Assembly: GCA_964608095.1 (NCBI GenBank)
Contig: CAZSMK010000052.1
Location: forward strand, 1 to 19,655
DNA from: CAZSMK01 sp964608095
GTDB lineage: Bacteria > Sumerlaeota > Sumerlaeia > MWCT01 > JAGHBZ01
DNA: 19,655 nucleotides
Direction of reading: 5' to 3'
Shown: positions 1 to 8,194 of the stretch, one piece after another
Position numbering within the stretch: position 1 is the first letter of the stretch
How the letters are laid out: each line of letters starts with the position of its first letter
Notes under the pieces: generated by a model
The model's database searches: none
What the model was told of the DNA's origin: nothing
Seen by the model: the letters and a program-made list of their open reading frames with translations, nothing else
Translations under genes and position numbers: made by a program

Positions 1-93
1 ATGTGGTTTGTAAAATTACCATAAGGATACGCTCTTTCTTTTTTTAACGCCATACACAACTTTCGACAATATCTCTTGCAAGGATAACACATC

Positions 94-172
94 CGCCACG
101 GCGAATCTTCGACCCGCTCGAAGATGCGCCTGTGGCGGACACGGCGCGTCTTCGACCCTCCACGGCGCGGCG
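94..172. repeat. Degenerate GCCACGGCG..TCTTCGACC repeat cluster (family B, left copies)
   Basis: Units built on CGCCACGGCG(A/C)(A/G)TCTTCGACC occur at about 94-114 and 141-158, with a broken unit between them. The 18-nt stretch at 141-158 is the exact reverse complement of 13919-13936 and of 15520-15537, so the same element lies on both sides of the window in opposite orientation. Confidence 0.7.
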
Positions 173-240
173 CACGCGCAATCGGTATTCGAAAAAGAGT
201 ATTGCCGTTACACTTAAAAGATAGAAACGACATTTTCGAA

Positions 241-280
241 TGCGCGTACAACGCCAAGGGCGTGTACGAACGCGAGTGCG
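241..280. repeat. GC-rich dispersed repeat (family C, left copy)
   Basis: These 40 bases match the reverse complement of 13793-13831 with one inserted base and one substitution by hand alignment. Words such as CGCGAGTGCG then recur through 305. The element is non-coding by context and is one of several families present in inverted orientation at about 0.2 kb and 13.8 kb. Confidence 0.7.
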
Positions 281-340
281 ACGGCGAACGCGAGTGCGAG
301 TGCGGTTGAAAAATGATATGAGAAAATTTTTTATTCGTGT

Positions 341-374
341 AATTCGGCGAGCTTGGTATCAAGCTCGTTGAATT
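341..374. repeat. 15-bp inverted repeat (hairpin)
   Basis: Arms 341-355 and 360-374 pair as AATTC, two G·T wobbles, then CGAGCTTG against CAAGCTCG, closed by a four-base loop GTAT. No T-run follows directly on either strand, so it is not an obvious intrinsic terminator. Confidence 0.75.
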
Positions 375-470
375 CGTGGTTAAAGAAAAAAGGGGTTTTA
401 AATTGTAAAGAGATTAGTGGAGATAAGTGAATATCCGTGGTGCCAGGAGAAATTTATTTAGTATCTATTT

Positions 471-510
471 CAACGCAGAATTCACAGAGAACCACAATCA
501 GAGATAAAAA
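471..510. repeat. Dispersed CGCAGAATTC repeat (family D, left copy)
   Basis: The sequence matches the reverse complement of 15414-15477 in two blocks. One is CAACGCAGAATTC followed by CAGAGA. The other is ACCACA(A/T)TCAGAGATAAAAA. The right copy carries roughly 23 extra bases between the blocks, apparently a partial duplication containing GCAGAGA. Further CTCTGCG words follow here to about 553. Confidence 0.7.
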
Positions 511-763
511 ATACTCTGCGTTCTTAGCGTTCCTCATGCGGGCTCTGCGTTAAAGATAGATTTTGATAATATCGAAGGTTTGTTCGTAAAAGAAAAAAAT
601 AAGACATGCAACGTATGCGGTTTCGGGAATAATTTTTGTTTCGATCTTCCACCGAGGTCAGTTGAAGCAGAATAAAACTACCAAACAATGCAAGCGCGGG
701 CGTCGTATCAAAAGAATTGTATTGAGAAATCATCTGAATCGAAGGATTCTCTATGTCAACCGA

Positions 764-794
764 TTGACATAAATATAAGTCTAAATGATATAAT
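764..794 (+). promoter_or_regulatory. Vegetative-type promoter of the sigma factor operon
   Basis: TTGACA at 764-769 and TATAAT at 789-794 are both perfect consensus hexamers, with a TG at 786-787 making an extended -10. The spacer is 19 bp, longer than the usual 17. Transcription would start near 801, upstream of the AGGAG/GTG start at 832. The promoter lies inside the longest possible reading frame of the sigma gene, which argues against the upstream ATG. Confidence 0.65.
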
Positions 795-831
795 GATGGA
801 ACTGATTGAAACATTCGGCGAGGAGATGCTT

Positions 832-1476
832 GTGTCGGAGAATGGACCTGCTACAGGCACAAAGAGGGTGTCTGGAAGTCCAGAGAGAGATGGTCATTTG
901 AAAGAGTTGATTCGCCGTATCAGGGCGGGCGAAATCGATCTGTTCGAAATTATTGTCGAACAATACCAGGGAGAAATCTACAAGGTAGCGTGGCGAATGA
1001 CTCATAACTATGACGATGCATCCGACGTGGTTCAAGAGACCTTGCTGAGGATATACCGAGCGCTCATTTCATGGACAGGCAAAGCAAAATTTTCGACATG
1101 GGTATATCGAATTGCGTTGAACACAAGTCTGGATTTTATCAGGCGTCAGAAGAAGCATTACCAGCGACGCATATATAGTAACGAGACAGATGAAAATCAG
1201 GCACTTCGACAACGGCTCGAGGGTATCGAGCACGAAACACCACGAGACAAGGCTCACATACACCATCAGAAAGAGATTATCAGCAATCTTTTAACGAACC
1301 TATCGCCGATGCAGCGAAAGTGTTTTGTGCTTCATTATTTTCAGGAGTTAAGCATACAGGAAATAAGCAACGTAATAAGATGCAGTCAGGGCTCAGTCAA
1401 GCGTCACATTTTTCGTGCACGCGAACGGCTAAAAAATTTAATCGGGGAAAATGAAAATGGAAAGAAAAGAACATAA
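832..1476 (+). CDS. ECF-type RNA polymerase sigma factor
   Basis: A sigma-70 family protein of the extracytoplasmic-function type, which directs RNA polymerase to a small regulon. With the GTG start at 832 it has 214 residues, normal for ECF factors. Region 2 spans about residues 25-108, with the core-binding stretch DDASDVVQETLLRIYRAL and the FSTWVYRIALN segment. Region 4 spans about 149-204, with a helix-turn-helix around ELSIQEISNVIRCSQGSVKRH. I chose GTG 832 because AGGAG at 821-825 sits six bases upstream and a consensus promoter (764-794) precedes it. The frame also opens at ATG 688, 793 and 826, but 688 lies upstream of the promoter and 793 inside its -10. The next gene, a presumed anti-sigma factor, overlaps its last 26 bases. 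What the factor senses or controls is not visible, though the downstream ABC genes are reasonable targets. Confidence 0.9.
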   Translation: MSENGPATGTKRVSGSPERDGHLKELIRRIRAGEIDLFEIIVEQYQGEIYKVAWRMTHNYDDASDVVQETLLRIYRALISWTGKAKFSTWVYRIALNTSLDFIRRQKKHYQRRIYSNETDENQALRQRLEGIEHETPRDKAHIHHQKEIISNLLTNLSPMQRKCFVLHYFQELSIQEISNVIRCSQGSVKRHIFRARERLKNLIGENENGKKRT

Positions 1477-1930
1477 AAGACAGGACAGGTATCCGAAACG
1501 AGAGATAATTGTACCGGGAAAACACCGGAAGATGCTTGATATGGAGCAATTGATTAACACCAGCGAGGAGCCGGAATTATCGCTTTCCGCGCATCAGGAG
1601 CTTACGCGAAAGGTTATGGCTCATGTGAAAGAGAAACGTCATCAAAAAATGGGATACTCCGGCGTTATAACGACAGTACGCGACATAGTAACGTGCACCG
1701 ATTCTTTTCTCATCAGGGCTTCCGCGTATGCTGCAGCCGCCGTGGTGCTCATTGCCCTTGTGTTTGGAACTTTTATCGCCGTGTCCTCTTTTGCTACGAG
1801 TACTGCGAATGCCTATTCCAACGAACACTTCGAGCGGGACATTTGTGTCAAAGCAGGTATGCCGGAAAAGACAATCAATCACATCTCTTTTAAGCGTTCG
1901 ATGGAAAAATTTATCCTCTCAGAGACATAG
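1451..1930 (+). CDS. Single-TM protein, presumed anti-sigma factor
   Basis: A 159-residue protein with a long basic N-terminal part (about 1-85, rich in K, R, H and E), one hydrophobic segment at about 89-113 (ASAYAAAAVVLIALVFGTFI), and a short extracytoplasmic tail of about 45 residues. This is the topology of membrane anti-sigma factors, and the gene overlaps the sigma gene by 26 bases, which is typical of a sigma/anti-sigma pair. I do not see the HxxxCxxC zinc motif of ZAS-type anti-sigmas, so family membership rests on position and architecture. A second ATG at 1457 lies eight bases after GGGGA and may be the real start. The tail is too short for a large sensor domain. Confidence 0.65.
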   Translation: MKMERKEHKRQDRYPKREIIVPGKHRKMLDMEQLINTSEEPELSLSAHQELTRKVMAHVKEKRHQKMGYSGVITTVRDIVTCTDSFLIRASAYAAAAVVLIALVFGTFIAVSSFATSTANAYSNEHFERDICVKAGMPEKTINHISFKRSMEKFILSET

Positions 1931-2010
1931 ATTTGACACATTCACGTCATTCCTGATAGCCTTTATTCACTCCTTTTTTCAAGGTATATTTTTTAGCAGA
2001 TGGTGTAGCT

Positions 2011-2772
2011 ATGACAGCCCTCCCAGCAGAAAACGAAGAGACACACATAGAAGATGAAGAGAGACGCGCTTCAGAACCCACCCTTATAAAGACCGAGCAT
2101 CTGGAGAAGATATACAGAATCGGCACGATTGAAGTTCCGGCGCTCAAAGGGGTGAATATAGAGATTTTTCCGGGCGATTTCTACGCCATTATGGGACCGA
2201 GTGGTTCGGGGAAGTCGACCTTGATGCATATCCTGGGCATGCTCGATCGACCCTCGAAAGGTCATTATCTCTTTAAAGGCAAGAAGATGGAAGACCTCAA
2301 CGATGTGGAACTGTCAAGGACCCGCAACCATGAAATAGGATTCGTATTTCAATTCTTTAACCTCCTACCTCACCTTACTATCTTGCAGAATACGGAACTT
2401 CCCCTTGCCTATGGAGGTGTTCCTGCCCGAGACCGGAGAGAACGAGCCCTCATATCGCTCGAACGGGTAGGCGTCGCCGACCGGATACATCACTTACCGA
2501 CCGAGATTTCGGGTGGACAGCGGCAACGAGCAGCAATTGCCCGCGCACTCGTCACGGAACCTTCTGTTATCATGGCTGACGAACCTACTGGAAACCTGGA
2601 TACCGTCACCGGCAAAGAAATCATGAGCATGTTCAGCGAAATCAACCAAAAAGGAACCACGATACTCCTCGTTACTCATGAGCGAGAAATTGCACAATTT
2701 GCTGAAAAGGTCATATATATCCGCGACGGAAACATTCAGAAAATAAGCTCCGGAAAAGAAATCTCTATATAA
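2011..2772 (+). CDS. ABC transporter ATP-binding protein, LolD/MacB type
   Basis: A complete 253-residue nucleotide-binding subunit that hydrolyses ATP to power a membrane exporter. Visible motifs in order are Walker A GPSGSGKST (62-70), Q-loop Q114 in FVFQFFNLLPHLT, signature ISGGQRQR (166-173), Walker B VIMADEPTGNLD with D190/E191, and H-loop H223 in LLVTHE. The FQFFNLLPHLT and DEPTGNLD segments are characteristic of the LolD/MacB/FtsE group. About 25 acidic residues precede the domain. It starts 80 bases after the anti-sigma gene, with no strong Shine-Dalgarno, and is followed 132 bases later by an exporter permease with which it probably works. No MacB- or LolC-like permease is nearby. 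Confidence 0.9.
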   Translation: MTALPAENEETHIEDEERRASEPTLIKTEHLEKIYRIGTIEVPALKGVNIEIFPGDFYAIMGPSGSGKSTLMHILGMLDRPSKGHYLFKGKKMEDLNDVELSRTRNHEIGFVFQFFNLLPHLTILQNTELPLAYGGVPARDRRERALISLERVGVADRIHHLPTEISGGQRQRAAIARALVTEPSVIMADEPTGNLDTVTGKEIMSMFSEINQKGTTILLVTHEREIAQFAEKVIYIRDGNIQKISSGKEISI

Positions 2773-2904
2773 TATTCACAGATTAAGCGGGTGTTACTCC
2801 CGTGGTTGATATAGGTAAAAAAGGGTATTTATGTCCCTTCCTCGCTGTTTCTACAACTATGTTTCTTACATACACATTTTCACCATAGCCGGTGTGAAAG
2901 AAAA

Positions 2905-4608
2905 ATGAGACACATTCTTCTTGTTCTGAAAACAAAGTATCAATTGATCAACAACGAGCTGCACACCATGCGGCATTTTGTGTTTATTCATATCATAATC
3001 GGGCTGTTGGTGGTGTTCGTTATCGTGGGTGGTGGGACTCTGACATTTCGATTTCTTTTCAACTTCCTTCTCAGCCAGGAGATTTTCGGTCCCCCTTTGA
3101 TGAACCGTCTTCTTGCAATGGTTTTCCTGGCGTTCTTCTCGATGCTGATTTTCAGCAATCTTATTATTACGTTGAGTACGAGCTACATATCAGCCGAAGT
3201 GGATTTTTTCATGGGATTGCCTATCCGCCATCAGGATATCTTCTGGTTGAAGTTGGTGGAATCCATAATCTACTCGTCGTGGGCATTCGCCATCTTGTCG
3301 TTGCCTATCTTCATCGCTTTCGGATACGTCAAGCAAGTTTCACCCCTCTTCTATTTTTTGAGTCTTCTTCTCGTCATCTGTTTTTTACTAATACCTGCGG
3401 GGATAGGAGCGTTGCTGACCATGATTGTGTCGGCATATTTTCCCGCCCGCAAGACCCGCACTCTCGCCTTTGTGCTCGGCGCCATGTCGGTGACCATCAT
3501 TGTGGTGATGGTGAAACTGATGGGAATCCAACAGGTCGTGTCATCGCCTGAGAGCTCCTTTGACCAGATCATGATGGTGCTCAACATCGGCGCAATCCCG
3601 ATTTTGCCGAATTTCTGGTTAACGCGGGGGCTCATCGCTCTTGCGGACAAGAATTACTCACAGTTCTTGTACTGGTTCATGATGTTACTGAGCACCGCCC
3701 TGATATGCATGGAGGCATGCTACTGGCTGGCGCCGAAACTTTATTATCGTGGGTGGACATTTTCGCGGGAAGCGGCATCGAAAACCTATACCAGGACTAA
3801 CAACCGCTGGTTTTCTTTTTATAACCTTTTTGAGCGCTTATATGTTGCGTTACCGCGCCGTTGGCGCCCCTTGCTCCAGAAAGATATCCGCACATTCTGG
3901 CGCGATCCTGCGCAATGGACCCAGCTGTTAATTCTGTTCGGATTGCTCTTTATCTACGTGGCTACCTTGCGGAACGCCGCGGAACAGGCAGCGGGGGTGG
4001 ATGTTATCATCCCCAAATGGAGAACCATTCTCTCGTTCATTAATCTCGGGGCTTCTTCATTTGTGTTGTCGATCCTGAGCACACGCCTGATCTTTCCCAT
4101 GCTCAGTCTCGAGGGGAAGCAACAGTGGGTAATAGGACTTTCACCGCTGAACAAGACCGCCCTTGTCTGGGAGAAATACTGGTTGACCTGGACTGCAGCG
4201 TTTGTACTGACCGAGACGCTTATGATCTTTTCCAATTTAATCCTCAAGGTGGACACGCTGATTTTTTTCATATCGGTCGCCACTGTCCTGATCATGTCGT
4301 TCGGTCTGGTGAGTCTTGCCATAGGGCTTGGCGCACTCATGCCGAATTTCAAGGAAGATAATCCTGCCCGAATCGCAAACGGGCTCGGTGGTACCATTAA
4401 CGCCATCCTGAGCCTGATTTATATCGCCGTGACTATCGGAATGGAGGCGGTTCCCGCGTATCTTCACTCCGTCGGCAAGCTTACAAAAATCTCTATCCCC
4501 ATATTCTTTGTCATTCTCTACGTCTCCTTATTCATTCTCTTTCAGATTCTCGTCATATCAGTTCCTCTCATCCTGGGACTTCGCCATTGGCGTAATCTTG
4601 AATTTTGA
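2905..4608 (+). CDS. Large polytopic membrane protein, putative ABC exporter permease
   Basis: A 567-residue inner-membrane protein with about 12 hydrophobic segments in two halves, separated by a basic cytoplasmic region around residues 285-345 (includes RRWRPLLQKDIRTFWRDP). The N-terminal pattern SNLIITLSTSYISAEVDFFMGLPI and its spacing resemble the putative ABC exporter family I recall as PF16949 (not checked), in which a very hydrophobic protein acts as the membrane part of an export ABC system. Its only nearby ATPase is the LolD-type protein just upstream. There are no large periplasmic domains, so it is not a MacB, FtsX or LolC protein. The substrate is unknown. Placement behind an ECF sigma/anti-sigma pair would fit an envelope-stress or antimicrobial export role, but that is inference. 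Confidence 0.75.
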   Translation: MRHILLVLKTKYQLINNELHTMRHFVFIHIIIGLLVVFVIVGGGTLTFRFLFNFLLSQEIFGPPLMNRLLAMVFLAFFSMLIFSNLIITLSTSYISAEVDFFMGLPIRHQDIFWLKLVESIIYSSWAFAILSLPIFIAFGYVKQVSPLFYFLSLLLVICFLLIPAGIGALLTMIVSAYFPARKTRTLAFVLGAMSVTIIVVMVKLMGIQQVVSSPESSFDQIMMVLNIGAIPILPNFWLTRGLIALADKNYSQFLYWFMMLLSTALICMEACYWLAPKLYYRGWTFSREAASKTYTRTNNRWFSFYNLFERLYVALPRRWRPLLQKDIRTFWRDPAQWTQLLILFGLLFIYVATLRNAAEQAAGVDVIIPKWRTILSFINLGASSFVLSILSTRLIFPMLSLEGKQQWVIGLSPLNKTALVWEKYWLTWTAAFVLTETLMIFSNLILKVDTLIFFISVATVLIMSFGLVSLAIGLGALMPNFKEDNPARIANGLGGTINAILSLIYIAVTIGMEAVPAYLHSVGKLTKISIPIFFVILYVSLFILFQILVISVPLILGLRHWRNLEF

Positions 4609-4679
4609 TTTTGAACTTGCAAGTATCGGGTGAGTGTTTTAGAACCCATAATCAGAAACCTTTGTGGAAATGGAATATA

Positions 4680-4713
4680 GATTTTCGGTTCGTTCTCTTT
4701 TGTACCGAAAATC
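4680..4713 (+). promoter_or_regulatory. Perfect 10-bp inverted repeat upstream of the deacylase gene
   Basis: GATTTTCGGT at 4680-4689 and ACCGAAAATC at 4704-4713 are exact reverse complements separated by 14 bases. It lies 45 bases before the ATG of the next gene and no T-run follows, so an operator or mRNA leader stem is more likely than a terminator. Function is unknown. Confidence 0.5.
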
Positions 4714-4758
4714 AGCGAGCTCGACATTGAACCAGAGTTGGGTAAAAGGAGTGCAGGC

Positions 4759-6342
4759 ATGTTTGACCTTATAATCAAAAACGGAAACGTGGTGGACGGA
4801 AGCAACCAGGAACCGCGCATTGCGGATATCGGGATAACAGGTGACGTAATCGAAGCGATAGGGAATCTTGCAGGTCAGGAAACAAAGGCGACCATAGATG
4901 CTTCAGGAAAGATGGTAACCCCGGGATTTATCGACATTCATTCTCATTCCGATGAAGCCTATCTTATCAACCCTCTTGCGGAAAGTAAACTTCGACAGGG
5001 GATAACAACAGAAGTGATAGGACAATGTGGTTCTTCTCCGTTTCCTCTTTCCGAGGAAGTGAGAGAACGGTACCAGGGAGATGTGCAAAGTTGGGGAATC
5101 AAGATAGATTGGACAAAACCGGAAGAATTCTTCAACAAAGTGGAACAGGCAAAACCGGCGGTGAACATAGTTCCCTTTGTCGGACAGGGTACCCTTCGTG
5201 CGACCGTAATGGGCTATGAGGACCGAAAACCAACACCAGACGAGATGAAGCGTATAAAGGGGCTTCTTGCGGAGGCGCTTGACGCCGGGTGTTGGGGAAT
5301 GAGCACCGGTCTCATTTACCCGCCGGGGTGTTTTACCCCTACCGATGAATTGGTCGAACTGGCAAAAGTGCTTAAGGAGCGCGAGGCCGTGTATGCCTCC
5401 CATATCAGGAGCGAAGGAGATGAGCTCCTCGGCGCGATTCAAGAAGCGATATCCATCGGGAAAGCAGCGGGGGTGCGTGTCGAGATATCCCATTTGAAAG
5501 CGTCAGGTTCGCGCAACTGGGGTAAAGCGGAGAAGGCTATCGAGTTTATCGTCAAAGCGCGCGATGAAGATGGTCTCTCGATTGGATTCGACCGTTATCC
5601 GTATACGGCAAGCTCCACCTCGTTAAGTTCTCTGCTTCCTTCGTGGGCTCACGCCGGTGGACATAAACAGACTATCGAAAACATACGCAATCCCGATACG
5701 AGCGACCGGATGATTGACGAAATGCAGGAAAACCTCGAGGGCGCCCATGGCTGGGGTTCCATCATTATCGCCAACGCCGGCTGCCCTGAGTATGAACAAT
5801 TCGAAGGATTCAGCATAAAAGAAATAGCAAAAGCCAAAGGGCTTTCTCCTGAAGTGGTGGTATTTCACATCCTCCTGAAAAGCGCTTTTTCCGCAGGTAT
5901 TTGTGCCTTTACGATGAACCAGGAAGAAACGGAGATGATCCTCACCCATCCGCTATGCGCCGTCTGTACCGACGCTACTGCTCGTGCGGTAACCGGTCCC
6001 CTTAGCAAAAGCAAACCGCATCCGAGGACGTTCGGCAGCTTCCCCAAATTTTTTAGAAACTATGTGAAAGAAAAAGCATCGTTGAACATCCAGGAAGCGG
6101 TTGCCAAGACCAGCGGCAACCCGGCAGAACGGCTGGGTATAAAGAAAAGAGGGTTTATTAGAGAAGGCTATTTCGCGGATATTTTAGTAATCGATTGGGA
6201 TTCATTCACCGATACCGCCACCTATGAAAATCCGATCAGTCTCTCGAAAGGTATCAAAGCGATTATTGTAAACGGCAAAACCGTGTTTTTCGATGAAGTG
6301 TATACAAATGAGCGCCCGGGAAGGATACTTCGACACGCATAG
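4759..6342 (+). CDS. N-acyl-D-amino-acid deacylase (D-aminoacylase family amidohydrolase)
   Basis: A 527-residue zinc amidohydrolase predicted to remove the acyl group from N-acyl-D-amino acids, probably in the cytoplasm since no signal peptide is seen. The family's metal ligands appear in order: HSH (H61, H63), Cys90 in IGQCGSS, H215 in ASHIRSEG, H245 in EISHLKASG, and D405 in CTDATA. The family hallmark HPRTFGSFPK is at 421-430. N-terminal and C-terminal segments (LIIKNGNVVDG; ADILVIDWDSF) form the usual beta-sandwich. ATG 4759 is preferred over an in-frame TTG at 4738 because AAGGAG (4746-4751) lies seven bases upstream. Length is normal. It may be annotated dihydroorotase-like or D-glutamate deacylase elsewhere, and the substrate cannot be read from the sequence. 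Confidence 0.92.
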   Translation: MFDLIIKNGNVVDGSNQEPRIADIGITGDVIEAIGNLAGQETKATIDASGKMVTPGFIDIHSHSDEAYLINPLAESKLRQGITTEVIGQCGSSPFPLSEEVRERYQGDVQSWGIKIDWTKPEEFFNKVEQAKPAVNIVPFVGQGTLRATVMGYEDRKPTPDEMKRIKGLLAEALDAGCWGMSTGLIYPPGCFTPTDELVELAKVLKEREAVYASHIRSEGDELLGAIQEAISIGKAAGVRVEISHLKASGSRNWGKAEKAIEFIVKARDEDGLSIGFDRYPYTASSTSLSSLLPSWAHAGGHKQTIENIRNPDTSDRMIDEMQENLEGAHGWGSIIIANAGCPEYEQFEGFSIKEIAKAKGLSPEVVVFHILLKSAFSAGICAFTMNQEETEMILTHPLCAVCTDATARAVTGPLSKSKPHPRTFGSFPKFFRNYVKEKASLNIQEAVAKTSGNPAERLGIKKRGFIREGYFADILVIDWDSFTDTATYENPISLSKGIKAIIVNGKTVFFDEVYTNERPGRILRHA

Positions 6343-6453
6343 GAGAAACGATACGATTTTCCGCCGTCGGTTTTACATTAATTACGCGCAATGCGGATAA
6401 CCGCACAAAACCATTGCAACAGATTTCATCTCTTATGTAAGGATAAAAACGCC

Positions 6454-6490
6454 TTGACAATCCTTTTGCATTGTGAGTAGTAAATATAAT
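6454..6490 (+). promoter_or_regulatory. Possible promoter elements upstream of the HD-GYP gene
   Basis: Perfect TTGACA (6454-6459) and TATAAT (6485-6490) hexamers occur but are 25 bp apart, too far for one sigma-70 promoter. Either only the TATAAT is used with a poor -35, or an activator is needed. A GGAGG at 6512-6516 is 33 bases before the start codon, so it is not the gene's ribosome site. Confidence 0.3.
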
Positions 6491-6549
6491 CTAACATCTA
6501 TGTAATATAACGGAGGATAACAGGCAGGGTCTCACTATCGGGAAACTAC

Positions 6550-8109
6550 ATGAATCTGGTCATTTATAAAAAGAAAGCGCCGAAAAAGTTTTGGCGTATT
6601 GATAGAGATCAACTCTCTATTGGACGAGGTAGCCGGGCTGATATAACAGTAAACGACCCCCGCGTTTCGAGAATTCACGCCTACATCATTCAAGACGAAA
6701 ATAATACCATCTTTATCGATGCCAACTCGACTAACGGTAGTTTTGTTAACGGCTCTAAAACAAAGCGCCACATCCTTCAACCGGGTGATATTATTCAAAT
6801 AGGTGACACCGAGCTTCATGTAGTGAAATCGGAGCAAGTTCCTGAATTCGGGTGGGACAATTCGCTCCTTGTTATTCAATCAGAATTTCCTCTTGATTAT
6901 CTCAACAAACAATTGGACGCCATTACGCACGAGATCGATGTTTCCGCTCAAACGCATGACAAAGACACCAGCCTTAAAACCATTACGTCTCTCAATTTAT
7001 CAAAAGTTATGAACCGTATAAAAACGCTTTACCAATCGTTTGAACGTATTTCCTCTGCTCGAAACTGTATGGAAATATACGAACACATCGTAGAAAGTGT
7101 ATTTGAACTTCTTCCCACGGCAGAGAACGCGTGTGTGATATTGAGGGAAAGCAAGGGAGAACAATATGAGCCTGTAGTAATGAGAAACCGGGAGGGCGGG
7201 CAGTTGCAGAAAACCAAGATCAGCAAGACCGCCTTGACCAATGTGGTTGATAAAAAGCACACACTGCTTGCCGCCGATGTGCCACACGATCCGCTTTTCA
7301 AAAAAACCGAGTCCTCAAAGGATCTCAATATACAATCAACGCTCTGCGCACCCATGGTACTTAACGACGAAGTCATCGGTGCAATCTATGTGGATACGCG
7401 TGAAACTAAGCGTTCCTTCGACCAGATCGATGCAGAATTCTTAACCGCCCTCGCTAATCATTCAGCCATCGCACTCGAGAACGGGCGTCTTTACGACAAC
7501 TTACAGAAAGCCTATCATCAATCAATCCTGTCGCTTCAAAACGTGCTGGAAGCACGCGATCCCTCAACTCTGGGACACGCCTATCGTACGGCGCAGCTTG
7601 CCGTAGGTATCGGGAAGGAAATGGGACTTACAGAAATCCAATGCGAGAGGCTGAGAACCGCAGCTGAACTGCACGATATCGGGAAAGTCGCATTCGATAC
7701 AAGTCTTATTAACAAGCCCGGCGTTCTTTCAGACTCCGAATACGCATCGATCCAGGAACACGTTATTCTCAGCCAGAAAATTCTTGCACCCATCGAGTAT
7801 CTCAAAGATGTCTTACCCATAATAATTCAACACCACGAGAGATACGACGGAACCGGATATCCCGGGAAATTGGCTAACGATGATATCATGCTCGAAGCAC
7901 GGATATTGTCGGCAGCGGATGTCTTCGATGCACTCATTAGCCATCGTTCCTATAAGGAAGCGCTTTCTGTTGGAGATGCGGTAAAACAATGCTGGAAAGA
8001 GGCGGGAAAGCAGTTCGATCCAAAAGTACTCAAAGCCCTGGAACGTTATCTCGAACATAACCGCATGTTGATTGAAAATTTAATTGCCAATCCTCATGAG
8101 ACATTATAG
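6550..8109 (+). CDS. FHA-GAF-HD-GYP regulator, probable cyclic-di-GMP phosphodiesterase
   Basis: A 519-residue three-domain signalling protein. An FHA phosphothreonine-binding domain covers about 5-95, with IGRGSRADI, RVSRIHA and NSTNGSFVNG (59-68). A GAF domain covers about 165-312, ending SAIALENGRLYDNLQ. A C-terminal HD-GYP domain covers about 325-510, with H343, the HD pair H375-D376 in HDIGK, H404, HHERYDGTGYP (428-438) and the trailing RILSAADVFDAL. All landmark residues of the family are present, so hydrolysis of c-di-GMP is expected. No membrane segment or signal is seen, so it is cytoplasmic and its inputs would be a phosphorylated protein partner and a small ligand. ATG 6550 follows CGGGA by about seven bases. 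No GGDEF partner or Ser/Thr kinase lies in the window. Confidence 0.92.
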   Translation: MNLVIYKKKAPKKFWRIDRDQLSIGRGSRADITVNDPRVSRIHAYIIQDENNTIFIDANSTNGSFVNGSKTKRHILQPGDIIQIGDTELHVVKSEQVPEFGWDNSLLVIQSEFPLDYLNKQLDAITHEIDVSAQTHDKDTSLKTITSLNLSKVMNRIKTLYQSFERISSARNCMEIYEHIVESVFELLPTAENACVILRESKGEQYEPVVMRNREGGQLQKTKISKTALTNVVDKKHTLLAADVPHDPLFKKTESSKDLNIQSTLCAPMVLNDEVIGAIYVDTRETKRSFDQIDAEFLTALANHSAIALENGRLYDNLQKAYHQSILSLQNVLEARDPSTLGHAYRTAQLAVGIGKEMGLTEIQCERLRTAAELHDIGKVAFDTSLINKPGVLSDSEYASIQEHVILSQKILAPIEYLKDVLPIIIQHHERYDGTGYPGKLANDDIMLEARILSAADVFDALISHRSYKEALSVGDAVKQCWKEAGKQFDPKVLKALERYLEHNRMLIENLIANPHETL

Positions 8110-8194
8110 CCTTATCCTCGCTTTATTCATACGATCAATGAAGGGATGATATCCAAAACGCATGTGTGTGTAGCAATAAAACTCCCCCGAATTC

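Larger units (their letters stand above)
1..763. other. Long gene-free region with dispersed repeats
   Basis: I see no credible gene before the sigma factor promoter. The stretch is a patchwork of repeat copies: a short degenerate array at 94-172, a GC-rich copy at 241-280, a 15-bp hairpin at 341-374 and a repeat at 471-510 with words such as CTCTGCG and CGCAGAATTC. Most have inverted counterparts between 13790 and 15540. A 61-codon reading frame over 124-309 is made of repeat sequence and I do not call it. Confidence 0.6.

Noticed and set aside
124..309. 61-codon + strand frame at the left end
   Set aside because: It consists of repeat families B and C, has no ribosome site and encodes a low-complexity R/E/C-rich peptide.
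4903..5493. 196-codon minus-strand frame
   Set aside because: It lies wholly antisense to the well-supported D-aminoacylase gene and has no recognisable domain.
6343..6549. c-di-GMP riboswitch ahead of the HD-GYP gene
   Set aside because: No GEMM-type core sequence could be seen.
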